The position numbers and the translations under genes were made by a program. 64,000 nucleotides of DNA. It comes from Tahibacter amnicola. GTDB taxonomy: Bacteria; Pseudomonadota; Gammaproteobacteria; Xanthomonadales; Rhodanobacteraceae. This document shows, piece after piece, positions 44,379 to 55,077 of this stretch (its first letter is position 1; every line of letters begins with the position of its first letter). The DNA is taken from NCBI RefSeq assembly GCF_025398735.1, contig NZ_CP104694.1, positions 5,793,465 through 5,857,464 on the forward strand. The letters are read 5' to 3'. Below the pieces are notes generated by a model that searched no databases, was not told the DNA's origin, and worked only from the letters and a program-made list of their open reading frames with translations.

Positions 44379-45206
44379 CTAGCGCGCGGCGTAGACAAAG
44401 CTGCCGACCAGCGTGATTTCGCCTTCGCGCCGCATCGGCACGACAAACGACTGGCGCTTCTCGTGAATCGTGTTCTCGTCGGTGATCATGGTCACCGTGG
44501 CCACCGTGATGGTCGCCGGCGAACCGGGTGAATCCGTCCCGGAGCCACCGTAGTAGTTGACGTAAACGTAGTACATGCCCGGTGTGATGGCGGGCGTGGC
44601 GAAGATTTCCGGGCCATAGCCGTCGGTGACATCCACATCCAGCGCACCGCCGTTGGGAATCACGCGCTCGCCGTACCAGCAGTGCTGTCCGTCCGGGGTG
44701 AGGACGTGCAGGTCCAGGTCACTGTTGTCGCTATCCCAGGACAGAACAACGCGCACTTTGGCGGGAATCTTGTTGTCCTGCGCCTCGTAGAACTGCACGC
44801 GGCTACGTTCAGCGCCGTCGGGACTGGCTATTTCCACATTGTTGGAGCCGGGACCGAACGAATACGGCCGCGAGAAATTGCCCGCGTCGTCGATCCGGAT
44901 CGGCATCGGCACGCCATTGACCACCAGGGTGTACGGGCCGGAAGCAGGTCCGCCCCCGGCATCCTTCGCGTTCGCCTTTACGGAGCCTGCGATCAGAGCG
45001 AAGCGGCTCTGCCCTTCCGGTGTGTTCACATCGGAAGCCGGGTAGTGCACCGATTGCTGGAAGGTTTGCGTGGCGTTATCCAGCGTGGAATTGCGCCAGC
45101 CGGCCTGTGGCGCGTCGAAGCGAATCGACGCGTCGTCCGCTGCGCCCGCGGCGGACGACGCCAGGACGCCCGCCAGGCCGATCAGCACGCCTCTACTGCG
45201 CCCCAT
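44379..45206 (-). CDS. yfaP: YfaP-like DUF2135 protein of the alpha-2-macroglobulin operon
   Basis: 275 aa from ATG 45206. Signal peptide about 1-22. 'PQAGWRNSTLDNATQTFQQS' begins the YfaP family region and 'VVLSWDSDNSDLDLHVLTPD' to 'HCWYGERVIPNGGALDVDVT' is the DUF2135 core. Last gene of the yfaATSQP order. It overlaps yfaQ by 14 bp. Periplasmic; the exact job is unknown, but in P. aeruginosa the equivalent operon products form a complex with MagD. Confidence 0.88.
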   Translation of the reverse strand: MGRSRGVLIGLAGVLASSAAGAADDASIRFDAPQAGWRNSTLDNATQTFQQSVHYPASDVNTPEGQSRFALIAGSVKANAKDAGGGPASGPYTLVVNGVPMPIRIDDAGNFSRPYSFGPGSNNVEIASPDGAERSRVQFYEAQDNKIPAKVRVVLSWDSDNSDLDLHVLTPDGQHCWYGERVIPNGGALDVDVTDGYGPEIFATPAITPGMYYVYVNYYGGSGTDSPGSPATITVATVTMITDENTIHEKRQSFVVPMRREGEITLVGSFVYAAR

Positions 45207-45570
45207 GGGCCAACTCCCGCGCCAGCGTTTCAATGTAGTTTTCGTCGCCGCTGCGCGGATGATCGCGCAGCGCCAGATGCAGGTATTCATGGATGAAAGC
45301 CACCTCGTCATTCTCGGTGCGCAGCGCATTGGCAAAGATCCGGCCACGCGCGATATCGGTATAGGGACGGCGGGCCCGCAGCCGGCATACGCTGACCTGT
45401 GCGGGGTGTGCATAGCCCGGTTCGCGCGCGAGCCGCGACACCCAGCGCGATTGCTGGTGCGCCAGCCACTGCTCCAGCTGAGGCTCGCGAACACACGGCG
45501 CATCGGCCGGCACACCGTGGCCGCCGGCCATTCCCAGGAACGCCACCCAGGCTGACAGCCATGCGCTCAT
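45193..45570 (-). CDS. Short YfaQ/MagE-like protein with HEYLH motif
   Basis: 125 aa, its ATG overlapping the yfaS stop by 4 bp. Signal peptide about 1-20. Only a module corresponding to the C-terminal part of YfaQ (DUF2300, about 550 aa in E. coli) is present, with 'VAFIHEYLHLALRDHP' containing an HExxH metal-binding motif and a distal Glu in 'DENYIETLARELAHG'. Position between yfaS and yfaP supports the assignment. Possibly a minimal periplasmic metalloprotease-like component; activity is inferred only. Confidence 0.68.
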   Translation of the reverse strand: MSAWLSAWVAFLGMAGGHGVPADAPCVREPQLEQWLAHQQSRWVSRLAREPGYAHPAQVSVCRLRARRPYTDIARGRIFANALRTENDEVAFIHEYLHLALRDHPRSGDENYIETLARELAHGAQ

Positions 45571-48500
45571 CGGATCACCCACGGGCCAGGACTTTCCGAC
45601 TCGACGGCGCGGGTGGCCGGCGTGTACATCGGCACAAACCTGACCTTTGGCACTGCGTACTGCCCTTTCCCGCCCAGGCGCAGAAGATGCCGTACGACGT
45701 GCTTGCCGGACAGCTGCTCGACCGGCACCGCGTAGTAGGTGTCGAACACCTGAGCGCGGTTCGGGCTGAGCACTGCCGCGGCGTTGAGCACCGGTTCGCC
45801 GTTCACATCCAGTGGTTCCTCGCCCTCGCCCGGCTCGACCAGGTCGCTCAAACCACCAATCGCAAAGCCGAACCGCTGGGGCTCCAGCTGCGTACCCGGC
45901 GGGATAGGCACTTCGATCAGACCATAGGGCACTGCGGCACCGTCGCGTTTGAGCACGATTTCATCCACGTACAGGGCGTTGGCCTCGAGCTCGCCCATGA
46001 CCGGTTCAATCTCGAATTCACCGGACGTGCCGGTTCCGCCCACCTTGTAAAGGTGACGCTCGATGCTCACCGACAGCGGCATTCCGGCGGGCTCCGCGGC
46101 GTCGTAGCTCACCCGCAGCGATACCGACTGTGCCGGCGCCTGGGTGAATTGCAGCGCCTGAGGCACATCCGGTCCACGGTAAATCCACACTGGCCCGGTC
46201 GCGCTGTCTTCCCGTTGCCAGTTCTCGCCGAGTGTCCAGGTGGGCTGCTCGCTGGAGGCGGCGCGCTGCACCGCCCGGTGCAACCACGCCAAGACCAGCG
46301 CGCGCTCCATGGTCGGCGCATCGGGGCCGAGCTGCTGCAGGGTATCGCGCACGCGCTCGACGCTGGGCGTCGCCGCCAATGCCCCCGCGATGGCCTGCGA
46401 CAGGGCGCTGCCGCCGGAGAGATCCGCCTCGGCCTGCTTTGCCTGCGCAATCAGCACCGCATCGACCGAGTTCGCGGCAACGGCACGCCAGAGCAACACA
46501 GCCACGCGTGCAGACCATGGCTGGCGGTCCGCGGCAGGATCGACCAGCATGAACCGCTCCGGCGCGCCGGCGGCGGCACTCCAGGCCGGCAGCTCGGTGT
46601 TCTTGCGTAGCGCGGATTCAAGGCCTTCCAGCAGTGTGGCCGTCGGCAGGCCCATCTCGCGCATCATCCAGATCGCCAGTGCGCGATGCAGAACCGGCGC
46701 ATCCGCCGCCGATGCCTGGTAGACCTCAACCAGGCGTTTCCAATGCGCGTCCGGCAGTGCCAGCGACAAGCTGCGGCTGGCGTGCCAGTCGGCAAAGTAG
46801 GCGTAGCTGTTGAGCAGCAGATCCGGCTTGCCGTCCGGCCCGGCGGTCTGGTCGCCCCACCAGGTAAATCGCGCGTCGGGACCCGCCATCGCCGCCAGGC
46901 GACCGCGCGAGGTCTGGATTCGCTGCGCAAGACGTAGCGCCATGGCGCTGCCGGCCGCTTCCCGGGGTACCATCTGAAGGCTCATCGCCAGTGGAATCAA
47001 CCGGCTGGCGGTCTGTTCCACACAGCCGTAGGGGTAGCTGACCAGTTCGTCGGCGACCGCGCCGAATACGTCCTGCACGGTGGACGCACTTCGTATCTGT
47101 ATCTGCCGTGCGTCGGCGGGCAGCGAAAGTGCTTCGTCTGACTTCACCACCAGTGCCTGCGTTGACGACCAGGTTGCCGTGTCGACGCGGATCGGCACTT
47201 CCAGCCGGTCGGCTACCGCATCCCCCTGTTTCAGGGTCAATGTGGCGGTCGTCGATTGCGCCGGCGACAGCGACAGCGTCTGGACATTCGCGCCTGGCGC
47301 CAGCGTGATCGTTCGCAGGGGATCAACCGAGTCGATTCCGTCGACGGCGAGCTGCGCCGTCACCGGTTCTGCGGTTTCATTGAACACCGCGACGCCAACC
47401 ACGGGTTTGTCGCCGCCGCGGAAGCGCGTCGGACCGGTCCAGCGTAGCGAGACGGGCTTGCTGGAGCGCAGGTGCGCCGTTCCCTGCCCGGCGACGGCAT
47501 CGCTGCTGAGCGCCCGCGCCGTGATGCGCCAGCGCGACAGGGAATCGGGCATCACGAAGCGGAAGCTCACCTTGCCCTGGTCGTTCGTGCGCAGCGTCGG
47601 CTCCCAGGCGGCCGTGTCGATGTTTTCGCGGCGCGAGCGCAGCGGCATCTTGGTGTCGCGCTGGCGATAGGCAAATCCACCGAGCTGGCTGCCTTCCGGC
47701 GTCCAGGCCAGATCGTAGCCATAGAAATTGAGGCTGGAGGTGGTGCGCACGCTGTTGCGACGCGGGTGATAGAAGAAGTCGAAGATGCCCGGCGCCACTT
47801 CCGGCTGCAGGACGTACACCATCTCGTCCACCACGGAAGCGGTCAGCACCGTTGACACCGGCTTGCCAGAAACGCTCGCGGCGATGGTTACTTCGACCGT
47901 TTCGCCGGGACGGTAGACCGGTTTGTCCGATGTAATCGCCAGGTCAATGGACGGCTGCGCGACGAGCAGGCCCAGGTTCTGGAATTCGTAGGTTCCCGCA
48001 CCAACGGCCAGCACCGAGAAACTCATGTTCGGGCTGTAGTCTGACTTCACCGGTACGCTGACCTTCCACTGGCGTGCACTGTCGCGCTTTACTGACAGCC
48101 AGCCCTCGGCCGCCGTCCCCAGTGCGAACAGATCGATCTGGTCGCGCTCGAGGGTCAGCAGGGCGTCTTTGACATCCTGCGGGAATGTGATCTCGATCTG
48201 CGCCGTGTCACCGATCTGGTAGCGGGCCTTGTCGCTGCGCAGGCGGATACCCTGGAGGGTTGCCGCTGCCGCTCCCGTACGCGTGTAAGCCGTCTGCGCG
48301 ATGACTTTTCCGTCGTTGTCGCGGACGAACACGCTGTAGCCGCCGGGTTTGTCGAAGGCGACGGTGAACTCGCCCTTCACAGCGTCCACCTTGCCGCTCA
48401 GCGTGCTGCGGTCCTCCAGGCGGATCGCCTCCCAGGTCTTCGCCGCGCCGGCACCTTTGCCATCCGAGATCCGGAACGTCACCGGGGCGTCCGGATCTGC

Positions 48501-50201
48501 AGACGCTGATGGCGTGATGGTGTGGCTGGCGGCACCCGCCTGCAACACGATCTCCGCCTCGGCCACGACGGGAAAAGTACCGCGCTCCGCCGCATGTGCC
48601 TGCAGCACGTAGCGGCTTGGCACGCTGGCCGCCGGCAGGCTGAACGTGGCAGTGCCGTCCTTGCCGACACTGATTTCCTGGTCGTCCAGCTTGATCGGGA
48701 AACGCCCGGAACCTGCCGCCTCGCCGGCCACCATCGACAGCGCCTGGGACTTCAGGCCGAGGGTCACGGTGGCCTCGCGCACGGGTGTGCCGTCGGCATA
48801 GCGCAGCGCGACGCGACCGGTGACCGCTTCACCCGGACGGAAATCCGGGCGATCGAACAAAATATCTGCCTGGAAATGCGGCCTGGCGTAGTTGGCAACA
48901 CGGAACGCGCCGCCGTACACGGAACGCCCGTGGCGCAGGCGCAATTCGTATCCGCCGAGCACGGCATTGTCCGGCAAAGGCATGGCGAGGTCGCCACCAT
49001 CACCGGGCGCGACCCGCAGTGGCCGGCTCATCACCACCTGGCCCATCGCATCGACCATCTCCAGCTGCCCGTCGATGGGTTCGATCGGCCGTGACTCGCG
49101 CGCGCCCGTGAAATGCCGCGCATACGCCTTGATGCGCACCGTATCGCCCGGCTTGTACAGTGGACGATCGGTAAAAAGATACACTTTCGTATCGTATATT
49201 TCGCTGTCGTAGTAGAAATTCTCCGACACGAAGACGCCGCCGGCACGGTCACGCCCGATGACATAACTCTTCTGGGGGGCATCGTGCTCCAAGTGCAGCA
49301 GTCCCCGGCGATCCGTGACACCGCTCTTGAGCACACCGCTGCCGTCAGTCCAGACGACATCCGCATTACCGACGGCTTCGCCGGAGGTCTTGTCGGCCGT
49401 CCATACCAGGAGCGAACGGCTGGCAGTCTTGGTCACCGCAATGGTGTCGGAAACGAACACCAGCGTCGTGGCCCGGTGATCTGCCAGATAGGCCTCGACG
49501 AAATACAGGCCCGGCGTGAGCTTGCCCAGCGGCACGTACACATTGCCGGCGCTGGCTTCGACGAAGTTCGAGCTGCTGCCTTCCAGCTTTGTGTCGTCGG
49601 GCGGCTTGATCGGACGGGCCTGCTGTACCGGATAGCGGAAGCGCGAGACAAACTCGAACTGCTTGAGCGGGCGATAGCGCGGCAAGGACTGGTACTGCGG
49701 CCCGAAGGTGCGGTAGTCATCCTGCTTGAGCGTGGGCACTGTCTCCACCACCGCCCGCCGCGACTGCACGGTGAACAGCTGCTGCCAGCTCATCCGCGAC
49801 TGCTTGAACCAGCGGTCCCACAGATAGGCCAGCACATTGGCAAGGCCCTCCCCGGTGTACTCCCCGGCGACGCTGACCCGGTGCAGGTCTTTCTGCGCCT
49901 TGAGGAAGGTCATCGGATTGGGCACGCGGTAGAGGACGATGTCGATGCCGGCGTAGTCTTCCATCGACCACGGGTCGCCTTCCAGGCGGACGCGCGCCTC
50001 GTCCCGGGTCGTGAACCCACTGTCGGCGAGCACGAAGAACGGCGCGCCGGCCACGGACCGGTAGCCGCTCGACAGGTTGGCCGGCACGTGCGCGACGGCC
50101 TCCGCGGCTCGCGAGGGCGCGCCAAGGACCAGGCTCAGCGCGACAAGAAACGCAGCCGGAATATGCCGACGAAATTGGGATTGTCGCTTCGCGGTTGCCA
50201 A
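45567..50201 (-). CDS. yfaS: Bacterial alpha-2-macroglobulin (YfaS/MagD type) with CVEQ motif
   Basis: 1544 aa. The start is TTG 50201, backed by GGAGAG nine bases upstream; no ATG fits. Signal peptide about 1-32. Macroglobulin (MG) domains follow ('[20 protein letters not shown]', '[17 protein letters not shown]'), a bait-like region, the A2M domain ('[20 protein letters not shown]'), and a helical thioester domain with Cys1060-V-E-Q1063 in '[16 protein letters not shown]'. Periplasmic protease trap. As I recall, MagD and E. coli YfaS are described as lacking the thioester, so the CxEQ is notable. Overlaps yfaT by 67 bp. Confidence 0.92.
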   Translation of the reverse strand: MATAKRQSQFRRHIPAAFLVALSLVLGAPSRAAEAVAHVPANLSSGYRSVAGAPFFVLADSGFTTRDEARVRLEGDPWSMEDYAGIDIVLYRVPNPMTFLKAQKDLHRVSVAGEYTGEGLANVLAYLWDRWFKQSRMSWQQLFTVQSRRAVVETVPTLKQDDYRTFGPQYQSLPRYRPLKQFEFVSRFRYPVQQARPIKPPDDTKLEGSSSNFVEASAGNVYVPLGKLTPGLYFVEAYLADHRATTLVFVSDTIAVTKTASRSLLVWTADKTSGEAVGNADVVWTDGSGVLKSGVTDRRGLLHLEHDAPQKSYVIGRDRAGGVFVSENFYYDSEIYDTKVYLFTDRPLYKPGDTVRIKAYARHFTGARESRPIEPIDGQLEMVDAMGQVVMSRPLRVAPGDGGDLAMPLPDNAVLGGYELRLRHGRSVYGGAFRVANYARPHFQADILFDRPDFRPGEAVTGRVALRYADGTPVREATVTLGLKSQALSMVAGEAAGSGRFPIKLDDQEISVGKDGTATFSLPAASVPSRYVLQAHAAERGTFPVVAEAEIVLQAGAASHTITPSASADPDAPVTFRISDGKGAGAAKTWEAIRLEDRSTLSGKVDAVKGEFTVAFDKPGGYSVFVRDNDGKVIAQTAYTRTGAAAATLQGIRLRSDKARYQIGDTAQIEITFPQDVKDALLTLERDQIDLFALGTAAEGWLSVKRDSARQWKVSVPVKSDYSPNMSFSVLAVGAGTYEFQNLGLLVAQPSIDLAITSDKPVYRPGETVEVTIAASVSGKPVSTVLTASVVDEMVYVLQPEVAPGIFDFFYHPRRNSVRTTSSLNFYGYDLAWTPEGSQLGGFAYRQRDTKMPLRSRRENIDTAAWEPTLRTNDQGKVSFRFVMPDSLSRWRITARALSSDAVAGQGTAHLRSSKPVSLRWTGPTRFRGGDKPVVGVAVFNETAEPVTAQLAVDGIDSVDPLRTITLAPGANVQTLSLSPAQSTTATLTLKQGDAVADRLEVPIRVDTATWSSTQALVVKSDEALSLPADARQIQIRSASTVQDVFGAVADELVSYPYGCVEQTASRLIPLAMSLQMVPREAAGSAMALRLAQRIQTSRGRLAAMAGPDARFTWWGDQTAGPDGKPDLLLNSYAYFADWHASRSLSLALPDAHWKRLVEVYQASAADAPVLHRALAIWMMREMGLPTATLLEGLESALRKNTELPAWSAAAGAPERFMLVDPAADRQPWSARVAVLLWRAVAANSVDAVLIAQAKQAEADLSGGSALSQAIAGALAATPSVERVRDTLQQLGPDAPTMERALVLAWLHRAVQRAASSEQPTWTLGENWQREDSATGPVWIYRGPDVPQALQFTQAPAQSVSLRVSYDAAEPAGMPLSVSIERHLYKVGGTGTSGEFEIEPVMGELEANALYVDEIVLKRDGAAVPYGLIEVPIPPGTQLEPQRFGFAIGGLSDLVEPGEGEEPLDVNGEPVLNAAAVLSPNRAQVFDTYYAVPVEQLSGKHVVRHLLRLGGKGQYAVPKVRFVPMYTPATRAVESESPGPWVIR

Positions 50202-50785
50202 CGCACATCTCTCCAGGTGAATAGCTGGTGCGCGCTCACGGCGCGCAATCCGGAATCGTGTTTGGTGTTCTTGCCGGTGTGGTAGGCGATGTAGTCGCCC
50301 ATCCAGATCATCAGGTGCTGGTCATCACCCTGGTCGAAATAGAGCAGGTCGCCGGGCTGTGCCTGGTGGAGGTCCCGGGACACGAAGGTGCTGTTTTCCT
50401 GCACCAGCGCGAACGCCGCCGCGTACGCGCCCCGCGACCCGTCGGCGCGCCGCCAGTTCTGACGCCAGGCGCGCTGCTCGGGCGATAGCACCAGCTCAGG
50501 CGGCAGGCGTCGCTGCAAAAGACCGTTCTGCTGCCGCCACTGGGTATCGTGCGTCCGCAGCGCTTCGTCCACTGCAAAACGCACAAGACCCGCGCAGTCA
50601 CGGTGCGACCAGCGTGGGTTGGGCCCCTGGCGCAGTTGCTCGGCGACCAGCACCGTGAACCAGGCGCGGAAGCGTTGCGACTGCTCGGTATCGAACGGCG
50701 CTGCCTCGCGTGGCGCTGCCGGGACGGCCAGGGCTATCCCGAGCAACAAGGCCAGCATCAGCGCGCGGCGGGCAAGCTTTGCCAT
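50135..50785 (-). CDS. yfaT: DUF1175 protein (YfaT-like)
   Basis: 216 aa from ATG 50785; a start at 50800 is possible. Signal peptide about 1-24 ('[17 protein letters not shown]'). DUF1175 features: '[18 protein letters not shown]', '[20 protein letters not shown]' and '[16 protein letters not shown]'. The Cys/His arrangement (DCAGL... QHLMIW) recalls NlpC/P60-type papain folds. Starts inside the end of yfaA and ends inside yfaS. Confidence 0.87.
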   Translation of the reverse strand: MAKLARRALMLALLLGIALAVPAAPREAAPFDTEQSQRFRAWFTVLVAEQLRQGPNPRWSHRDCAGLVRFAVDEALRTHDTQWRQQNGLLQRRLPPELVLSPEQRAWRQNWRRADGSRGAYAAAFALVQENSTFVSRDLHQAQPGDLLYFDQGDDQHLMIWMGDYIAYHTGKNTKHDSGLRAVSAHQLFTWRDVRWQPRSDNPNFVGIFRLRFLSR

Positions 50786-52394
50786 AGCAGCGGCTGCCAC
50801 GAACGGGTCTCGGTCGCCAATGGATCCGGCAGGGAAACCGCCACGGGTGCGAACTGACCGACCGCTTCCAGGCGCGGCAACAGCAGGCGTTGTGCAGCGT
50901 TCTGGAACAGCGGTTCCGATTCGGCCGGCAGGTCACCCTGCACCTGCTCGCCCAGCAGGGCGGTCAAGGTCTGGGGGGTGATGACCGCGGCGGTGTAGCG
51001 GTGATCCTTGGGCAAGGTATCGGCGATGGCCGGACGGCGCTTTTCCTGCACGGCGAGCGCGTTCTGCACCAGCGCCTGGTCGGGAGAGAACAGCAGCCAG
51101 TCGCCGTGCAGAGAGAGCTGCGGCGTCAGTGCCGCGAAGTCGTTCTCGATGCTGCGGGACCAGGAATACGTTTTTTCTTCCTCGCTCGATTCCACCGCGC
51201 CCCCGCCGTCATCCTGGTAAACATTCCCGATGCTGGCGCGGAACAGTGCGGCCCACTGTTCCTTCCGGGCCATCGCGCCCGAGGTCGGCACGAGAACCAG
51301 CGGGCTGTAGAGCCCCCCTCGGGATACCAGCAAATGGCGGCGGGCGACCGCAGGGTATCGAGCAATGCCGGATCGACACGGCTGTCGCTGGCGTGCAGCG
51401 CCTCGAAGGTGGGCTTGAGCGTCGTCCAGTCCACCGGAGCAGCGGCACACAGGCTGGCATCCGCCGGCGCGCTGGCCCACAGTGCGCGGGTGTCGAACTG
51501 GCGCGGAAGGTCCGGCTTGCCGGCCAGGCGCACGTAGCTGCCCCAGTTCGTGCCGTCGAAATCGAAACGCAGCGCCTCGAGCGCGGGAAACACGTGCTGG
51601 TAGTTGAAGGTCATGGCCGCCGCGTTGATGACCAGTGCGTGCTTTCCGGCAAACGCATCGAGGCCGAAGTGGCGGCGCAGGGGATTGGCTTTCCAGCGGC
51701 CATCAAGAAGTGCCTTCCAGACCGGAGCCTTCTCGGCGGCCGTGCCGAAGCCATCCTCGAGAAAGGCCGCGTCGGAGAACACCAGCACCTTGTCGCGGAA
51801 TCCCGCGAAGTACAGTTCCCGGTGCGCGTACTCGAAGCGGAACAGCGGCGTCTGGCCACCTTCGGCAGTTGGCAAGCTCCCCGCCTGGGATACGCCGCTG
51901 TCGCCGCCGGACATTCGCGCGGCCGTCTCCATCACGGCGATCCAGTCCGAACGTGTGGCGTTGATCATCCAGTGGCGCAGCCGGCCATCAGGGCCGCGCC
52001 AGAGGGCCACGTCACCGGGCTGGTCAAGAATCAGTCCGATCACCTCGTCCCGCGTGGTCAGCTGGTTCTCATAGGCCAGTCGGCGCAGGCTGCCTTTGAG
52101 TCCGAGCAGCGCCTCGTTTTCTTCGTAGTAGAAGACGAGATCCTCGGTGAGGGCTGTCTTGAGCAGGGGAACGGCGAGCAGGTCGCGGGGGAGATCGCGC
52201 AGCCTGGTCGATACGACCAGCGCATCCGGCCGGGCCAGCTTTACCGGCGCGATATCCAGCAATTCGGCCGGAATCGGTTGCGCAAGCCGGTTTTCACGCG
52301 CCCAGTGCCGTACCCCGTAGGCCGCCGCCAGCAGGGCGGCCATTCCACCCAGGACGGCCACTACGCGGACCAGGCGGGAACGGGTGGTACCCAT
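50758..52394 (-). pseudogene. yfaA: DUF2138 protein (YfaA-like), frameshifted in a G6 run
   Basis: First gene of the macroglobulin operon. From ATG 52394 (AAGG upstream; GTG 52400 also possible) the frame reads a membrane anchor (about 8-25) and DUF2138 core up to 'RSPAAICWYPEGG'. At the C6 run 51313-51318 (G6 on the coding strand) it goes out of frame; the next frame continues correctly from 'LYSPLVLVPTSGAMARKEQW' to '[13 protein letters not shown]'. One more G would give an intact protein of about 545 aa. Either a sequencing error, a variable tract or a real mutation. Confidence 0.85.
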
Positions 52395-52631
52395 GGACAC
52401 CTTGCAGATGAGGAGTGAGGGGGGAACGGGCCGCGGGGCACGTCACGCGTGCGGCGGACCCGGCGCAAGTGTTCCAGAGATTCAGGCAGTTGATAAGGCG
52501 GGCTGGCAAAAGTCATTGTCCCGCCAGAAAACCTGCCGGTTTCGGCCCGGATCCGAGGGAACCCGTGCGACAGCTTGTCCGGACCTGCGGTGTTTCCCGT
52601 TGCGCCGGCGTCACCTAGAATCCGCGCACTC
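52395..52631. other. Intergenic region with possible promoters between yfaA and the Mn riboswitch
   Basis: This 237-bp stretch separates divergent units. TAGAAT at 52616-52621 is a plausible -10 for the riboswitch transcript and would place its start a few bases before the aptamer; the -35 (GTTTCC at 52592, 18-bp spacing) is weak. I see no gene here. Confidence 0.4.
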
Positions 52632-52800
52632 CATCGGGGAGTAGCCGGCCGCGGCTTCGTCGCGGAATCTGCGTCAACACACTTGATCGGAACGGATCAT
52701 GGCGCAGGGCACGCTCAGCGTGCGGCGAGACCTTTGGCATGCGGGCGCACCCGGTCGGGGCGACGCCGGCGTGTCATTGCGTCCCTTCGCCCCGCCCCCA
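52632..52800 (+). promoter_or_regulatory. yybP-ykoY manganese riboswitch
   Basis: The leader of the Mn exporter gene has the conserved blocks of the yybP-ykoY family: GGGGAGTAGCC (52636-52646), GCGTCAACACACTTG (52671-52685) and GGCGAGACCTTTGGC (52724-52738). These form the two loops that clamp Mn2+. The distal part (52741-52800) is GC-rich and ends 10 bp before the ATG, consistent with control of translation or termination. The boundaries are approximate. Confidence 0.85.
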
Positions 52801-52810
52801 AAGGTTCAAC

Positions 52811-53368
52811 ATGCCGGCACTGCTGGTCGCCCTGTTCGCCGTCGCCATCGCCGAGATCGGTGATAAGACCCAACTGCTCTCGCTGATTCTCGCCGCCCGC
52901 TACCGGAAGCCGTGGGCGATCTGCGGAGGCATCCTCATTGCCACCCTCGCCAACCATGCGCTGGCGGGCTGGGCCGGCGCGATCGTGGCCCAGTGGTTCA
53001 CGCCACCGGTGCTGCGCTGGCTGGTGGCCCTCAGTTTTCTCGGCGTGGCGGCCTGGGCGCTCGTGCCGGACAAAGCGGACGACCAGGCCGATTCCAGCAG
53101 CCGCCACGGCGTGCTGGTGGCGACCACCATCGCGTTCTTCCTCGCCGAGATGGGTGACAAGACGCAGGTCGCCACGGTCGTGCTGGCGGCACAGTACCCG
53201 CCACTCTGGCAGGTGATCGTGGGAACAACATTCGGCATGCTCGCGGCCAATGTGCCGGTGGTGTTCCTGGGCGCCCGTCTGGCCGAGCGGCTGCCGCTGC
53301 GCGCCGCACGCATCGCGACGGCAGCAATTTTTTGCGTTCTTGCCTTGTGGATAATTGCGCGCGGCTGA
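52811..53368 (+). CDS. mneA: Mn2+ exporter of the UPF0016/GDT1 family (MneA-like)
   Basis: 185 aa from ATG 52811. Six membrane segments in two homologous halves, each with the family's signature: 'AIAEIGDKTQLLSLILAARY' and 'FLAEMGDKTQVATVVLAAQY'. Proteins of this family (MneA in Vibrio and Xanthomonas) export manganese. The Mn riboswitch directly upstream confirms the function. Convergent with the diguanylate cyclase gene with no gap. Confidence 0.93.
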   Translation: MPALLVALFAVAIAEIGDKTQLLSLILAARYRKPWAICGGILIATLANHALAGWAGAIVAQWFTPPVLRWLVALSFLGVAAWALVPDKADDQADSSSRHGVLVATTIAFFLAEMGDKTQVATVVLAAQYPPLWQVIVGTTFGMLAANVPVVFLGARLAERLPLRAARIATAAIFCVLALWIIARG

Positions 53369-54784
53369 TCAGGACATCGTCGCAAAGAGATTGCCGCGCG
53401 CCGCCACGACCGTGTTGCGCCCGGCGTCCTTGGCCCGGTAGAGCGCCTGGTCGCAGCGACGCAGGCAATCTTCCAGCGGTTCGCCCGACTGCAGCTCGGC
53501 GACGCCGACACTGATGGTGACGCGCAGGCCAGGCGCCGCGGGCACGGTCATCTTCTCCACCCTGCTGCGCAACTCCTCCGCGCGGCGGCAGGCGTCGGTC
53601 AATGCTGTTCCGGGCAGGACCAGGAAGAACTCCTCGCCGCCCCAGCGCGCCGCATGACGACTGTCGCCCTGCAACGCGTCGAGCTGCTGCGCGACGGCGA
53701 CGAGCGCCTTGTCGCCAACATTGTGCCCATAGTTGTCATTGATACGTTTGAAATGATCGATATCGGCCAGCAGCATGCAGAAACCGCCCTGGCCCCGGCT
53801 GTCGCTGCTGGCCTGCGCCAGCATTTCGATCATGGCGCGACGATTGAGCAGGCTGGTCAAGGGATCGGTCAACGCCGCTTCGGCCAGGAGCGCCTCGACC
53901 TGGAGGCGATTTTCGATTTCCGCCTTGAGCTGCCCGCTGGCAGCTTCGATCTCACGCGTGCGCTCGGCAACACGTGACTCCAGCCGCGCGTTGGACTCGG
54001 TCAGCGCATGCAAGGCGCTTTCACGCTCGGCAGCGGTCTGGCGCAGCCGCTGCGCGACCAGGTCGAATTCCTCGATGACCCGGTCAAACTCGTCGCCGAT
54101 CGCCGGGAGCCCACGCGGCATTTCCTGTCCGCTGGCCAGCGCATGGCAGCGCTGGCCCAGCGCTTCAATGCGTCGCTGCATGCGTTCGGCCATCAGCCGG
54201 GAGGTGACCAGCGCCAGCAGGATGCCGAACAGGAATGCCAGCAACCCCGACAGGCGCAGAAACCGCAGGCTGGCCTGGAGGCTGGCGGCATCCAGGCGGA
54301 GCACCCCGACATAACGCAGCTCGCCAGATCCAAAATTCACGACCGCGGACAATTCGGTGCGTTCCCGCGCGGCCTCGCCGACATTGCCCAGCACGCCGCG
54401 CTGGGCGCCACTGCGCCACAAGTCGCGCTCTTCCGGGGAAAGCCCTTCGGCCGGCTCATTACCCAGCCCGGCCAGGCGGCGCGGCTGTCCGCCACGCACA
54501 TCCACGAGGGTGGCACTCGCCCAGTCACCGCTGACATCCATGAGCCTGCGCAGTTGCTGCTCGACGCGCGTCTTTGCTGTCGCGTCCGTGTTGTCGGCCA
54601 GGGCGTCAAGGTCGGCGCTGACGAGTGTCAGCGGCATCAGGCGCACATTGTCGAGAACCCGGTGACCGACGCTTTCGAGCAACTGCGCGACCGCAGCGAA
54701 ATACAGATAGAGACCGAGCGTGCCGGCCCCGACGAGGATAACCGCCAGGTGGCTCAGCAACAGCCTTTTCTTGATTGTCAGCAC
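53369..54784 (-). CDS. Membrane-bound diguanylate cyclase (HAMP-GGDEF)
   Basis: 471 aa from GTG 54784, just after GGGGGAAG; upstream in-frame codons run through low-complexity Arg/Pro sequence. First membrane segment about 10-32, periplasmic sensor about 33-175 (uncharacterised, CHASE-like size), second segment about 178-198, HAMP, coiled coil, then GGDEF with 'ARWGGEEFFLVLPG' as active site and 'LLADIDHFKRINDNYGHNVG'. The RxxD inhibitory site is not visible before the GGEEF. It makes c-di-GMP. Confidence 0.9.
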   Translation of the reverse strand: MLTIKKRLLLSHLAVILVGAGTLGLYLYFAAVAQLLESVGHRVLDNVRLMPLTLVSADLDALADNTDATAKTRVEQQLRRLMDVSGDWASATLVDVRGGQPRRLAGLGNEPAEGLSPEERDLWRSGAQRGVLGNVGEAARERTELSAVVNFGSGELRYVGVLRLDAASLQASLRFLRLSGLLAFLFGILLALVTSRLMAERMQRRIEALGQRCHALASGQEMPRGLPAIGDEFDRVIEEFDLVAQRLRQTAAERESALHALTESNARLESRVAERTREIEAASGQLKAEIENRLQVEALLAEAALTDPLTSLLNRRAMIEMLAQASSDSRGQGGFCMLLADIDHFKRINDNYGHNVGDKALVAVAQQLDALQGDSRHAARWGGEEFFLVLPGTALTDACRRAEELRSRVEKMTVPAAPGLRVTISVGVAELQSGEPLEDCLRRCDQALYRAKDAGRNTVVAARGNLFATMS

Positions 54785-55077
54785 ACTTCCCCCGTTGACC
54801 GGCTCGATGACGCCAGCCTCGTCCCGGCACGAGTATACGGCCGCCGCGACCAGGGCGGCGGCTCTGCTGCGGCAGGACCGGTGCTGCCGCGGCCCGTGGA
54901 TTTCGTATCTCTTTCCGCAAAAGTGCCACGGATTGCCGCACCGCACCGGTGGCCGCCGCGCCGGCAGCGGCCACCGCCCGGGTGCAGCGCGCCTTGCCTC
55001 GCCATTCGCGCTTGAACTACGCTCCCGCCACTTTGCGGCATGGGTTTCCCCGGCCGCCACCTTGGTTTGGGGGATAC
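54785..55077. other. Gene-free 293-bp divergent intergenic region
   Basis: It lies between the diguanylate cyclase (minus) and nucleoside transporter (plus) starts. A GGGGGA ribosome binding site for the transporter is at about 55069-55074. I see no other convincing element. Confidence 0.35.
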
